From contig DUMX01000118.1 in the NCBI GenBank assembly GCA_012839665.1, positions 1-12,446 of the forward strand: a stretch of DNA of 12,446 bases, in the 5' to 3' direction. A program made the translations under genes and the position numbers. Of this stretch, positions 1 through 7,991 are shown one piece after another. The stretch's first letter is position 1; the number at the start of each line of letters is the position of its first letter. Below the pieces are notes generated by a model, which was not told the DNA's origin, searched no databases, and was given only the letters and a program-made list of their open reading frames with translations. This DNA comes from Gelria sp. (GTDB lineage: Bacteria; Bacillota; Syntrophomonadia; Syntrophomonadales; Syntrophomonadaceae).

Positions 1-749
1 CCATCTTTACATATCTTTTTATATTCATTATCACTCTTTTTCATTTTACGGGCACATCCCAGGCAAGCTCCAACCCCGCAGGCCATATATTCCTCCAGTG
101 ATATTTCAGCAGCAATGTTATGCTGCCGGGCAAAATCACTTACCTTGGCCATCATAGGTTCCGGGCCGCAGCAATAGATAAAATCAATATCAGCCGGATT
201 CACCTCTTTTTGCAAAAGGTCGGTAACCAGGCCTTTAAACCCGGCACTACCATCCCCGGTAGCCGCCAAAAACTCTACCCCAATTTCCCTTAACCTGGGT
301 AATGCCACCAGTTCCGAGCGGTTTTCCACTCCGTGAATGACTTTAACATTACACCCCTGATACTGTAGAACCCGAGCAAGATACACCAATGGGGCAATAC
401 CTACTCCCCCACCTACCAGCACTGGATTTTTGCGAGAAGCCACGAGGGTAAACCCCTTCCCCAAAGGCCCCATCACATCTACATGCTCTTTGGTGCGAAT
501 TCGACTTAAAAGATTAGTCCCTGACCCCACTACCTTATACAGTAGAGTTATACTACCCAGTTTCTTATCGACATCATAGAGGCTCAAAGGCCTTCTTAAA
601 AGCGGATTATTCTCCAGGGTTGAGCGAATATGGACAAACTGGCCCGGCTTGCTTTCCTGAGCTATCTCAGGTGCTATAAATTCCAGTTCATACATACCAC
701 GGCTTACCTGTATATGCCTTATAACCAGTCCCTTTTCTAAAACCGGCAT
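1..749 (-). CDS. pyrK: Dihydroorotate dehydrogenase electron transfer subunit PyrK (C-terminal end beyond window)
   Basis: PyrK carries electrons from the PyrD flavin to NAD+ in the class 1B dihydroorotate dehydrogenase, using FAD and a 2Fe-2S cluster. The frame is open from ATG at 749 to the left edge (249 residues). The family is about 250-265 residues, so only a short tail is missing. Visible motifs are the FAD-binding RRPLSLYDV, the glycine-rich nucleotide loop GGGVGIAPL (about residues 114-122), and four cluster cysteines, C224, C229, C232 and C247 (C-x4-C-x2-C-x14-C, in the context EEYMACGVGACLGC). A GGAGG site lies 6 bases before the ATG. The gene begins 31 bases after carB and is surely cotranscribed. 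pyrD would be expected next, to the left. The identification is firm. Confidence 0.95.
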   Translation of the reverse strand, partial: MPVLEKGLVIRHIQVSRGMYELEFIAPEIAQESKPGQFVHIRSTLENNPLLRRPLSLYDVDKKLGSITLLYKVVGSGTNLLSRIRTKEHVDVMGPLGKGFTLVASRKNPVLVGGGVGIAPLVYLARVLQYQGCNVKVIHGVENRSELVALPRLREIGVEFLAATGDGSAGFKGLVTDLLQKEVNPADIDFIYCCGPEPMMAKVSDFARQHNIAAEISLEEYMACGVGACLGCARKMKKSDNEYKKICKD

Positions 750-780
750 TAGTTTCCTCCAATCAAAAACATCTCAATTC

Positions 781-3700
781 TTAATTCTTATGCAGGTATT
801 CCTGCAGGGATTGTACTGCTATGTCTCTTTCGCCTTCCCGTATAACCTCCTGTACCACCTTCAGAGTGTCCAGGGAAGTAAGACAGGGGACATTCAGCTC
901 TACAGCCGCCCGGCGGATATGGAAACCATCAGTAAAGGGTATACGCCCGTGGGTAAGAGTATTAACCACGAAGTCTACCTGGCCTTCCCGGATCAAGTCT
1001 ACAATATTGGGGTATCCCTCTTTAAATTTATTTACCCTTTCTACCTTAACCCCGACTTGTTCTAAGGCTGCGGCCGTTCCTTCAGTGGCCAGCAGTTTAA
1101 ATCCCATAGCAGCAAATTCCTTCAGAATAGGCACTGCTTCATCTTTATCTTTATCAGCAATAGTTGCTACAATAGTACCTTTTAGCGGTATTTCTACCCC
1201 CGCCGCCAAAAGTCCTTTATAAACAGCAGTTTTCAATAACTTATCTATACCCATAACCTCACCGGTAGATTTCATTTCCGGTCCCAAAATAATATCCACC
1301 TTCTCCAGTTTAGCAAATGAAAATACCGGAACTTTGACCGTATAATAATCAGGCTGGGGCTGCAGCCCTCCCCGGTAACCACAATCAGCCAGGCTCCGGC
1401 CCAATATTATTTCCGTAGCCAGTTTAACCATAGGAATACCGGTAACCTTGCTGATAAATGGAATGGTGCGGCTGGAACGGGGGTTTACCTCCAACACATA
1501 TAACTCATTCTCGTACTCCACAAACTGAATGTTAATTAACCCTTTGACCTCCAGTTCCAGAGCTAATTTCGTAGTATATTCCACTACCTTATCCCTGATC
1601 GACGGGCTTAAATCATAAGCTGGGAAAACTGCCATACTATCGCCGGAATGAACCCCGGCCCGCTCAATCTGCTGCATTATCCCCGGTATTAGTACCTGCA
1701 TGCCATCAGCCACCGCATCCACTTCAATTTCCTTACCCAAGAAATACTTATCCACCAGTACCGGATGCTCTGCAGTAACCTTTACCGCAGTCTGCATGTA
1801 CTGCCTGATTTCCTCCTCATTGTAAACTATTTCCATAGCCCGTCCCCCCAGTACATAAGAGGGACGCACCAGCACCGGATAACCGATGTTAGCCGCTACC
1901 TTTACCGCATCTTCCACCGAAAATACACTTTTCCCCGGCGGCCGGGGAATGCCCAATTTCTCCACCATAAAGTCAAAACGTTCCCGGTCTTCGGCCCGGT
2001 CAATACTGTCATTAGAAGTTCCCATTATATTTACCCCGGATTTACTAAAGGAATTGGCCAAATTTATAGCAGTTTGCCCCCCAAACTGAACTATAACCCC
2101 TTCCGGCTGCTCTTCATCGATAATATTCATAACATCCTCATAGACCAGCGGTTCAAAATAGAGGCGGTCAGAAGTATCAAAATCGGTGCTGACCGTTTCC
2201 GGGTTATTATTAACAATAATGGCTTTTACCCCCGCCTCCTGTAAGGCCCATACACAATGTACGGAGCAATAGTCAAACTCTACCCCCTGACCGATGCGAA
2301 TAGGCCCGGAGCCGATAACCAAAACCTTACGGACCCTGGGATCATGCCGAACCTCATTTTCATCATCATAACAAGAATAAAAATACGAAGTCTTAGCATC
2401 AAAATTGGCGGCACAAGCATCCACTACCTTATAAGCAGGCACTATACCCAGGTTTCTTCTTAAATTACGCACATCCACTTCTTTTAAACCCTTGATAACT
2501 GCAATTTCGCTATCGGAAAAGCCCAGCTTCTTAGCTTCCCTTAATATTTCAGCATTTAATTCTCGAACCTTTAGACTTAAGGAAAAATCAATAATGTTTT
2601 TAATTTTCTTCAGGAAATATTTATCAATACGAGTAATTTCCCATATTTCCTCAATTGAAAAACCGCGGCTAAAGGCTTCAGCTACTACGAAAATGCGCTC
2701 ATCATCAGCTTCTTGGAGGCGGTCACGCAAAGACTGGCCACTTGCATTAAGAAGTTCAGGCAGGCATAATCCCAACAGACCAATTTCCAAAGAACGTATC
2801 GATTTTAAGAAGGCAGCTTCAAAACTGCGGTCAATAGCCATAACCTCGCCAGTAGCCTTCATCTGGGTGCCCAGGTGGCGGTCCCCCAATATAAATTTGT
2901 CAAAAGGCCAGCGCGGCACTTTCAAGACTACATAATCTATAGCCGGTTCAAAACCAGCATTAATTTCATCCAAGTTATAACCCAGAGCAATTTTGGTGGT
3001 TACCCGAGCTATGGGATAACCCGTGGCTTTCGAGGCCAGCGCACTGGAACGGCTTACCCGCGGGTTTACCTCTATTACATAATATTTCTGGCTCGAAGAA
3101 TCGAGGGCAAACTGAACATTACAGCCTCCGGCAATGTTTAAAGCCCGGATAATTTTTATGGAGGTCGAACGCAGCATTTGATATTCTTCATCAGTCAAGG
3201 TCTGAGCCGGAGCTACTACAATGCTATCCCCGGTATGAATGCCTACCGGGTCAATATTTTCCATACTGCAAATAGCAATGCTGTTATCATTGGCATCGCG
3301 CATAACTTCAAACTCAATTTCCTTGTATCCGGCTACACTACGTTCAATTAAAACCTGTTTTATAGGGCTACTCTTTAAACCCTTATTAGCAATCCGGACT
3401 AACTCTTCCTCGTTACTGGCACTCCCCCCGCCGGTACCAGCCAGGGTATAAGCCGGGCGCACAATCAGGGGGTAACCTACCTCTCCGGCAAAGCGCAGAG
3501 CCCCCTCTACCGAATGCACGATATCGCTTTCCGGTATAGGCTCGCCTATTTCCTGCATAGTAATTTTAAAGGCCTCCCGGTCTTCGGCCCGGTGAATAGC
3601 ATCCACGGACATACCTAAAATGGGCACTCCGCTTTCCTTCAGCACCCCTTCCCGGTTCAGAGCCAGAGCCAGGTTAAGTCCCACCTGCCCACCTAAATTA

Positions 3701-3963
3701 GCTATAATTCCATCAGGTTTTTCTTTCTGTAAAATCTTTTTAACCGTATCTACGGTCATAGGCTCGATATAAACCTGGTCGGCTATATTAGTATCCGTCA
3801 TTATAGTAGCCGGATTACTGTTTAAGAGTATTACCGCAATACCCTCTTCCTTGATAGCCCGGCAGGCCTGCGTACCAGCATAATCAAATTCAGCCGCCTG
3901 ACCTATAACAATAGGGCCCGAACCAATAACCAGGACTTTTTTCAAATTCTTTTTAAGTGGCAT
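781..3963 (-). CDS. carB: Carbamoyl-phosphate synthase large subunit CarB (PyrAB)
   Basis: CarB makes carbamoyl phosphate from bicarbonate, two ATP and ammonia, normally delivered by the glutaminase subunit CarA. It is full length (1060 residues) with the usual duplicated layout. The N-half ATP-grasp has GSGPIVIGQAAEFDYAGTQ near residue 14, R169 and the EVNPRVSRSS motif. The C-half ATP-grasp has GSGPIRIGQGVEFDYCSVH, RPSYVLGGRAMEI and EVNPRSSRTIPFISK. A MGS-like allosteric domain follows at the C-terminus, where UMP or other effectors bind. The N-half loop reads TLAGTGGG, with Ala at 175 where E. coli has Gly. The ATG is preceded by GAGGAG inside the end of pyrC, 14 bases upstream. No carA lies between pyrC and carB, which is unusual for this operon type. 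The identity is secure. Confidence 0.98.
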   Translation of the reverse strand: MPLKKNLKKVLVIGSGPIVIGQAAEFDYAGTQACRAIKEEGIAVILLNSNPATIMTDTNIADQVYIEPMTVDTVKKILQKEKPDGIIANLGGQVGLNLALALNREGVLKESGVPILGMSVDAIHRAEDREAFKITMQEIGEPIPESDIVHSVEGALRFAGEVGYPLIVRPAYTLAGTGGGSASNEEELVRIANKGLKSSPIKQVLIERSVAGYKEIEFEVMRDANDNSIAICSMENIDPVGIHTGDSIVVAPAQTLTDEEYQMLRSTSIKIIRALNIAGGCNVQFALDSSSQKYYVIEVNPRVSRSSALASKATGYPIARVTTKIALGYNLDEINAGFEPAIDYVVLKVPRWPFDKFILGDRHLGTQMKATGEVMAIDRSFEAAFLKSIRSLEIGLLGLCLPELLNASGQSLRDRLQEADDERIFVVAEAFSRGFSIEEIWEITRIDKYFLKKIKNIIDFSLSLKVRELNAEILREAKKLGFSDSEIAVIKGLKEVDVRNLRRNLGIVPAYKVVDACAANFDAKTSYFYSCYDDENEVRHDPRVRKVLVIGSGPIRIGQGVEFDYCSVHCVWALQEAGVKAIIVNNNPETVSTDFDTSDRLYFEPLVYEDVMNIIDEEQPEGVIVQFGGQTAINLANSFSKSGVNIMGTSNDSIDRAEDRERFDFMVEKLGIPRPPGKSVFSVEDAVKVAANIGYPVLVRPSYVLGGRAMEIVYNEEEIRQYMQTAVKVTAEHPVLVDKYFLGKEIEVDAVADGMQVLIPGIMQQIERAGVHSGDSMAVFPAYDLSPSIRDKVVEYTTKLALELEVKGLINIQFVEYENELYVLEVNPRSSRTIPFISKVTGIPMVKLATEIILGRSLADCGYRGGLQPQPDYYTVKVPVFSFAKLEKVDIILGPEMKSTGEVMGIDKLLKTAVYKGLLAAGVEIPLKGTIVATIADKDKDEAVPILKEFAAMGFKLLATEGTAAALEQVGVKVERVNKFKEGYPNIVDLIREGQVDFVVNTLTHGRIPFTDGFHIRRAAVELNVPCLTSLDTLKVVQEVIREGERDIAVQSLQEYLHKN

Positions 3964-3977
3964 AACTACTCCTCACT

Positions 3978-5264
3978 CTACACAATCTTTCCTGCGCAGG
4001 CTACAATTTTCCCAGCTCGAATAGTCATATAGGGCCACCCTTTTAACTCCCTGCCGATAAAAGGTGTATTTTTGCCTTTGCTATAAAATTTAGCGGGGTC
4101 AACGGTTTTAACCATATCAGGGTCAAGCACAGTTACATCTGCCACCTGGCCCGGACTTAAAGTACCTCGGTCCAGCCCCAGAATATCCGCCGGCCCCGTA
4201 GTAAATAAACTGACCATTTTCTCTATATCCAATATCCCCGGATGAACCAGTTCATTCATTATTAAAGCTACCGCCGTCTCCAGGCCGGAAATACCCGGGG
4301 AAGCCAGAATATATTCACAGTCCTTGCTTTCCAGGTGGTGAGGAGCATGGTCAGTAGCGATACAATCAATAACCCCTTCATTCAAGGCCTCTCTTAAAGC
4401 CTCTATATGTTCCCAAGAGCGCAGGGGCGGGTTCACCTTCGTATTAGCATCGTAAGTACCCACAGCTTCATCACTTAAAACCAGGTGGTGGGGAGTTACC
4501 TCACAAGTGACATTAAGTCCCTCTTTTTTTGCTTTCCGGACTAAATCAACCGCTCCCCTGGTGGAAATATGACATACATGTAAATACCCCCCGGTTAATC
4601 GGGTTAACATAATATCGCGGGCTATCATGACTTCCTCCGCTTCCACCGGTATGCCCTTGAGCCCATATATAATAGAATAATAACCTTCGTGCATCTGGCC
4701 ATCACGTGAGAGATTCAGATCTTCACAGTGCGCCAGTACCGGGAGGGCAAACATCTTCGCATATTCCAGCCCATTACGCATAATATCCGTACGCATTACC
4801 GGACTGCCATCATCGGAAACAGCTATACAGCCGGCAGAAACCAGCTCCGCCATTTCACTTAACTCATTACCTGCCCGGCCCTGCGTTATAGCACCAATAG
4901 GCAAAACATTAGTTAGACCAGTTTTTCGAGCCCTTTCCCGAATAAAACTGGCTACAGCCGCATTATCAATGGCCGGTTCCGTATTGGGCATACAGCAGAC
5001 AGTGGTAAATCCCCCGGCAGCAGCAGCCTTGGAACCCGAGCTAATATCTTCCTTATACTCCTGCCCCGGCTCCCGCAGGTGCACATGCATATCAATAAAT
5101 CCCGGACAAACTATTTTATCCTTGGCGTCTATAACTTCAGCATCATCGTCCGGCAAATCATTGTTCACGGCCACAATCCGACCTTCATCCAACAGTACAT
5201 CCATAAGTGCATTAAGGCCATTAGCCGGGTCTATCACCCTTCCCCCTTTAATTAGCAATCTCAT
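3978..5264 (-). CDS. pyrC: Dihydroorotase PyrC (type I, zinc amidohydrolase)
   Basis: PyrC cyclises carbamoyl aspartate to dihydroorotate, the third step of UMP synthesis. At 428 residues it has the normal length for class I bacterial dihydroorotases. Likely metal and substrate residues are visible: H60 and H62 in DMHVHLREPG (R64 contacts substrate), D152 in SDDGSP, H179 in LAHCED, H232 in HVCHIST and D305 in ATDHAPHH. These positions nearly match the Aquifex-type enzyme, which uses an aspartate (here D152) rather than a carboxylated lysine; this parallel is from family knowledge. The ATG lies inside pyrB (17-base overlap), with a GGGAGGGG site just upstream, so the two genes are likely translationally coupled. 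carB follows after 14 bases. Confidence 0.97.
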   Translation of the reverse strand: MRLLIKGGRVIDPANGLNALMDVLLDEGRIVAVNNDLPDDDAEVIDAKDKIVCPGFIDMHVHLREPGQEYKEDISSGSKAAAAGGFTTVCCMPNTEPAIDNAAVASFIRERARKTGLTNVLPIGAITQGRAGNELSEMAELVSAGCIAVSDDGSPVMRTDIMRNGLEYAKMFALPVLAHCEDLNLSRDGQMHEGYYSIIYGLKGIPVEAEEVMIARDIMLTRLTGGYLHVCHISTRGAVDLVRKAKKEGLNVTCEVTPHHLVLSDEAVGTYDANTKVNPPLRSWEHIEALREALNEGVIDCIATDHAPHHLESKDCEYILASPGISGLETAVALIMNELVHPGILDIEKMVSLFTTGPADILGLDRGTLSPGQVADVTVLDPDMVKTVDPAKFYSKGKNTPFIGRELKGWPYMTIRAGKIVACAGKIV

Positions 5265-6189
5265 CTCTTGCCCCTCCCATCATCAAGAACAAAAGCGCCA
5301 TCCGTACCGCAACCCCATTAGTAATTTGTTCATTTATAACTGCTACATTACTATCTGCTATTTGACTGGATATTTCTATTCCCCGATTCAGCGGTCCGGG
5401 ATGCAAAACTAGAACATCATCTCGGGCCCGCAGCAAATGCTCCGGAGATATCATATAAAGATTGGCATATTCGTCCAAACTGGGAAAGAGCCCTATCTGT
5501 TGGCGTTCACGCTGAATACGCAAAACATTAATTACATCTACTCCATCCAGGGCCTCGTCCAAACTGTAATACCTTTTTACCCCCAACTTCTCAATTTCAG
5601 GAGGCATCAAAGTAGAAGGCCCTACTACCCGTATTTCGCATCCAAATTTGCTTAAGCCATATATGTTAGAGCGGGCTACCCGACTGTGCAGGATATCGCC
5701 CACAATAGCTATTTTCAAGTCTTCCAAAGACCCCTTTTTCTCCCTGATACTAAATATATCTAAGAGGGCCTGGGTAGGATGCTCATTAGCACCATCACCG
5801 GCATTTATTATCCGCATATCAGTGTTGCGGGCTACATAATGTGGGGCCCCGCTCATAGAATGGCGCATCACCAGCAGGTCAAACCCCATTACCTCAATAG
5901 TCTTGATAGTATCTCTTAAGCTTTCCCCTTTTAACACACTGCTGGTACTTACCGTAAGGTTAACCGTATCCGCACTTAAATATTTCCCGGCTATCTCAAA
6001 AGAAGTGCGTGTCCGGGTACTGGGCTCATAAAAAACAGTCGCCAAAGCCTTCCCCCGCAAGGTAGGAACCTTCTTTATATCCCGTTTAATTACGTCCTTC
6101 ATGGGTAGGGCGATATTCAGGATAAGTTCTATGTCCTCCCGGCTTAACTCTCGTAGTCCCAATAAATCTTTTTTTTGTTCAAATCCCAC
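5248..6189 (-). CDS. pyrB: Aspartate carbamoyltransferase catalytic subunit PyrB
   Basis: PyrB joins carbamoyl phosphate and L-aspartate into carbamoyl aspartate, the committed pyrimidine step. The 313-residue protein shows the carbamoyl-phosphate motif STRTR (57-61), S84 and K87 in the mobile loop, HPTQALLD (137-144) and HPGPLNRG (263-270). The start is GTG at 6189, with GGAGGGG at 6197-6203 spaced 7 bases away; no better start precedes it. The gene follows the second PyrR attenuator, so its expression should fall when UMP is high. No pyrI regulatory subunit is visible, as expected for Firmicutes, where PyrB works without one. It overlaps pyrC by 17 bases. Confidence 0.98.
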   Translation of the reverse strand: MGFEQKKDLLGLRELSREDIELILNIALPMKDVIKRDIKKVPTLRGKALATVFYEPSTRTRTSFEIAGKYLSADTVNLTVSTSSVLKGESLRDTIKTIEVMGFDLLVMRHSMSGAPHYVARNTDMRIINAGDGANEHPTQALLDIFSIREKKGSLEDLKIAIVGDILHSRVARSNIYGLSKFGCEIRVVGPSTLMPPEIEKLGVKRYYSLDEALDGVDVINVLRIQRERQQIGLFPSLDEYANLYMISPEHLLRARDDVLVLHPGPLNRGIEISSQIADSNVAVINEQITNGVAVRMALLFLMMGGARDEIAN

Positions 6190-6226
6190 TGTAAAGCCCC
6201 CTCCGGATTAATAAATTAATGCCAAC

Positions 6227-6262
6227 AAAAAACGCCTTCCTTAGCATCTAGCAAGGAAGGCG
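6227..6262 (-). terminator. Intrinsic terminator of the pyrB attenuator
   Basis: In RNA sense this is a perfect 10-bp stem, CGCCTTCCTT paired with AAGGAAGGCG, with a 10-base loop, followed directly by six Ts. Its 5' arm and loop also carry CCTTGCTAG (6248-6256), which can pair instead with CTAGCAAGG (6287-6295) in the PyrR-binding loop just upstream. The terminator and antiterminator are therefore mutually exclusive, as in classical PyrR attenuation. Confidence 0.95.
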
Positions 6263-6285
6263 CATAAACCGTCTAAGTAGCTTTT

Positions 6286-6318
6286 CCCTTGCTAGCCTCG
6301 CGGGACTAGATTAAAGGG
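6286..6318 (-). promoter_or_regulatory. PyrR-binding anti-antiterminator loop, pyrR-pyrB intercistronic
   Basis: In RNA sense a stem of CCCTT against AAGGG closes a loop with AGTCCCGCGAGGCTAGC. It matches the Bacillus PyrR-binding consensus, purine-rich AGUCCNGNGAGGCU. PyrR bound to UMP should hold this loop closed and so block the antiterminator, favouring the terminator at 6227-6262. The loop starts 8 bases after the pyrR stop. It shares a 15-base identical core (6287-6301) with the loop before pyrR. Confidence 0.93.
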
Positions 6319-6326
6319 CCGCTATT

Positions 6327-6878
6327 TCAAGTATCTACTATTTCCTGTATAACCACCTCGTCTTTGGAATCAATCTCCTTAACCCGGACTGCTATTTCTT
6401 CCTGTCGCGAGGTGGGAACGTTTCTTCCGATAAAATCTGCCTTAATGGGCAACTCCCGGTGCCCTCTATCTACAAGGACTGCCAACTGAATTGCTTTCGG
6501 CCGTCCCAAGTCTATCAATGCATCCAAAGCCGCCCTTACCGTACGGCCTGTATATAAAACATCATCCACCAGCACAATAATCAAACCGTTTATATTAAAA
6601 TTTACTTCCGTACGGTGGACCACCGGTTGCGATGCCAGGGTGGTCAAATCGTCCCGATATAAAGTAATATCTAAAATTCCTACCGGCACCTCTACCCCTT
6701 CAATTTCCTCAATTCGAGCCGCCAACCTCTTGGCCAGGGGGCCTCCACGCCTGCGTATACCAACAACTGCTACCTTTTCTACGCCCTTATTACGCTCAAT
6801 AATTTCGTGGGCTATACGAGTAAGGGCTCTCCCCATGGCCGTCTCGTCCATTATCATGGTTTTATCCCGCAGTTGCAC
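6327..6878 (-). CDS. pyrR: PyrR, pyrimidine operon RNA-binding attenuator / uracil phosphoribosyltransferase
   Basis: PyrR binds pyr mRNA when UMP is abundant and promotes termination; in B. subtilis it also has weak uracil phosphoribosyltransferase activity. I place the start at GTG 6878, because AGGAGG (6888-6893) lies 9 bases upstream and the protein then begins like known PyrRs (183 residues against 181 in B. subtilis). The longer in-frame start at 6929 would run through the attenuator terminator and is not credible. Visible motifs are RALTRIAHEIIERNKG (17-32), LDITLYRDDL (69-78), the PRPP loop VLVDDVLYTGRT (about 102-113) and LAVLVDRGHRELP. It has its own promoter and attenuator, so it should be autoregulated. 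Uracil permease pyrP, next in B. subtilis, is absent here. Confidence 0.97.
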   Translation of the reverse strand: MQLRDKTMIMDETAMGRALTRIAHEIIERNKGVEKVAVVGIRRRGGPLAKRLAARIEEIEGVEVPVGILDITLYRDDLTTLASQPVVHRTEVNFNINGLIIVLVDDVLYTGRTVRAALDALIDLGRPKAIQLAVLVDRGHRELPIKADFIGRNVPTSRQEEIAVRVKEIDSKDEVVIQEIVDT

Positions 6879-6887
6879 AGACCTCAT

Positions 6888-6893
6888 CCTCCT
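6888..6893 (-). promoter_or_regulatory. Ribosome binding site fixing the pyrR GTG start
   Basis: AGGAGG in RNA sense sits 9 bases before GTG 6878 and directly against an in-frame ATG at 6887-6885, which is too close to be served by it. This selects the GTG. The site lies just downstream of the attenuator terminator's T-run. Confidence 0.8.
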
Positions 6894-6905
6894 AACCATA
6901 GGTAC

Positions 6906-6940
6906 AAAAAAACCTGCCCCAGCCTTCAAGCCAAAGCAGG
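6906..6940 (-). terminator. Intrinsic terminator of the pyrR leader attenuator
   Basis: In RNA sense CCTGCTTTGGC pairs with GCTGGGGCAGG, an 11-bp stem that includes G-T wobbles, followed by seven Ts (6906-6912). The upstream part TAGCCTGC can pair instead with GC(G)AGGCTA in the PyrR-binding loop (about 6964-6973), giving an antiterminator of about 8 bp with one bulged G. It is weaker than the pyrB terminator but has the same logic. Confidence 0.9.
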
Positions 6941-6959
6941 CTAAACGTCTGACTCCAAT

Positions 6960-6990
6960 CCTTGCTAGCCTCGCCGGGCCAACTTAAAGG
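6960..6990 (-). promoter_or_regulatory. PyrR-binding anti-antiterminator loop, pyrR leader
   Basis: In RNA sense CCTT...AAGG arms (CCTTTAAG start, GCAAGG end) enclose TTGGCCCGGCGAGGCTA, a good fit to the PyrR-binding consensus around GNGAGGCU. It lies only a few bases after the predicted transcription start near 6993, so the transcript should begin almost directly with this loop. The core GCGAGGCTAGCAAGG is identical to that of the second loop. Confidence 0.9.
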
Positions 6991-6999
6991 TCTCAAATA

Positions 7000-7028
7000 A
7001 GTGTAATAAATTGAAAACCAGATGTCAA
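7000..7028 (-). promoter_or_regulatory. Sigma-A-type promoter of the pyr operon
   Basis: The -35 box TTGACA (7023-7028) is a perfect match. A 17-base spacer leads to the -10 box TACACT (7000-7005), which has 4 of 6 consensus bases. The predicted start is near 6993, just before the PyrR-binding loop. This is the layout expected for an attenuated pyr operon. There is no clear terminator between rluD and this promoter, so readthrough from lspA-rluD is possible. Confidence 0.82.
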
Positions 7029-7061
7029 CGTAATTTTTATGAGAGCCCCTACAAATTCTAC

Positions 7062-7991
7062 TTAGCGGTGCAGGGATGCTATAATCTCTTGAAAATAATC
7101 AGGCAACGGGCTGGAAAACTCCATATATTGCCCATTATCAGGGTGAACAAAACCAAGCAAATGAGCATGTAAAACTTGAGACCCCAGACCAAAATGCTTC
7201 TTCCCCAGTCCATACAAGGGGTCGCCAACCACCGGATGTTTAATGTAAGCAAAATGTACCCTAATTTGGTGAGTACGTCCAGTTACAAGCTCCACCTTAA
7301 CCAAACTGTACTTATCGAAACGCTCCAATACCTGATACTTACTAACAGCAGGCCTACCACCGGTAACTACCGCCATCTTCTTGCGCTCCACCTTATTCCT
7401 GGCAATAGGAGCATCAATAGTCCCCACATTTTCCTTAATCGCACCGTGTACCAGTGCGATATACTCCCTTTTTATACTATATTCCTTAATCTGAGCCGCC
7501 AAACTGCGGTAGGCCTCATTATTCTTAGCAACTACCATCACTCCGGAAGTATCCTTATCCAAACGGTGGACAATGCCCGGCCGAATTTCGCCATTTATAT
7601 CAGAGAGGACCTTAATATGATAAAGTAAGGCATTTACCAAAGTATAATCCCAATTACCATGGGCAGGGTGAACCACCAGGCCCTTGGGCTTATTTATAAC
7701 CGCCAAAGCCTCATCCTGATAAATAATTTCCAACGGGATATTGCGGGGCTGAAGCTGTAATACCTGCGGTTTCGGAATTTCTATATTAATTTCGTCCCCT
7801 TCCTGCACCCGGTAACTAGCCTTAAGCACCTTCTGATTAACCAGGACCTTACCCTCGTTAATCAAACCCTTAACTGCCGAACGAGATAAATGCTCAACCT
7901 CTTCGGCAATTAAAACGTCCAACCTATTCCCATCCATCTGTTCATCAACTACAATTAATTTAACCTCCGGCACGACCCTCACCTTTTTCAT
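7062..7991 (-). CDS. rluD: RluD-family 23S rRNA pseudouridine synthase
   Basis: Enzymes of the RluA/RluD family isomerise uridines to pseudouridine in large-subunit rRNA. The protein has an N-terminal S4 RNA-binding domain (about residues 20-75, RLDVLIAEEV...RSAVKGLINEGKVLVNQK) and a catalytic domain with the signature HRLDKDTSG (142-150, catalytic D145), VTGRTHQIRVH and HPVVGDPLYG. From ATG 7991 it is 309 residues. An in-frame GTG at 7973 with AAGG 8 bases upstream is a real alternative, and an upstream start at 8027 lies deep in lspA. The gene overlaps lspA by up to 32 bases in another frame, which suggests coupling. It corresponds to B. subtilis ylyB, which also sits between lspA and pyrR. 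The exact target uridines cannot be read from sequence. Confidence 0.93.
   Translation of the reverse strand: MKKVRVVPEVKLIVVDEQMDGNRLDVLIAEEVEHLSRSAVKGLINEGKVLVNQKVLKASYRVQEGDEINIEIPKPQVLQLQPRNIPLEIIYQDEALAVINKPKGLVVHPAHGNWDYTLVNALLYHIKVLSDINGEIRPGIVHRLDKDTSGVMVVAKNNEAYRSLAAQIKEYSIKREYIALVHGAIKENVGTIDAPIARNKVERKKMAVVTGGRPAVSKYQVLERFDKYSLVKVELVTGRTHQIRVHFAYIKHPVVGDPLYGLGKKHFGLGSQVLHAHLLGFVHPDNGQYMEFSSPLPDYFQEIIASLHR

Noticed and set aside
1765..2244. Long plus-strand open frames inside carB, pyrC and other genes (for example 1765-2244, 2492-2935, 4969-5412)
   Set aside because: They lie antisense to strongly supported genes, give low-complexity or unfamiliar proteins, and lack ribosome sites; they are shadows of the coding strand.
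6879..6929. Longer PyrR start at 6929
   Set aside because: The extra 17 residues are encoded by the attenuator terminator region and T-run, do not match known PyrR N-termini, and lack a ribosome site; GTG 6878 has AGGAGG in place.
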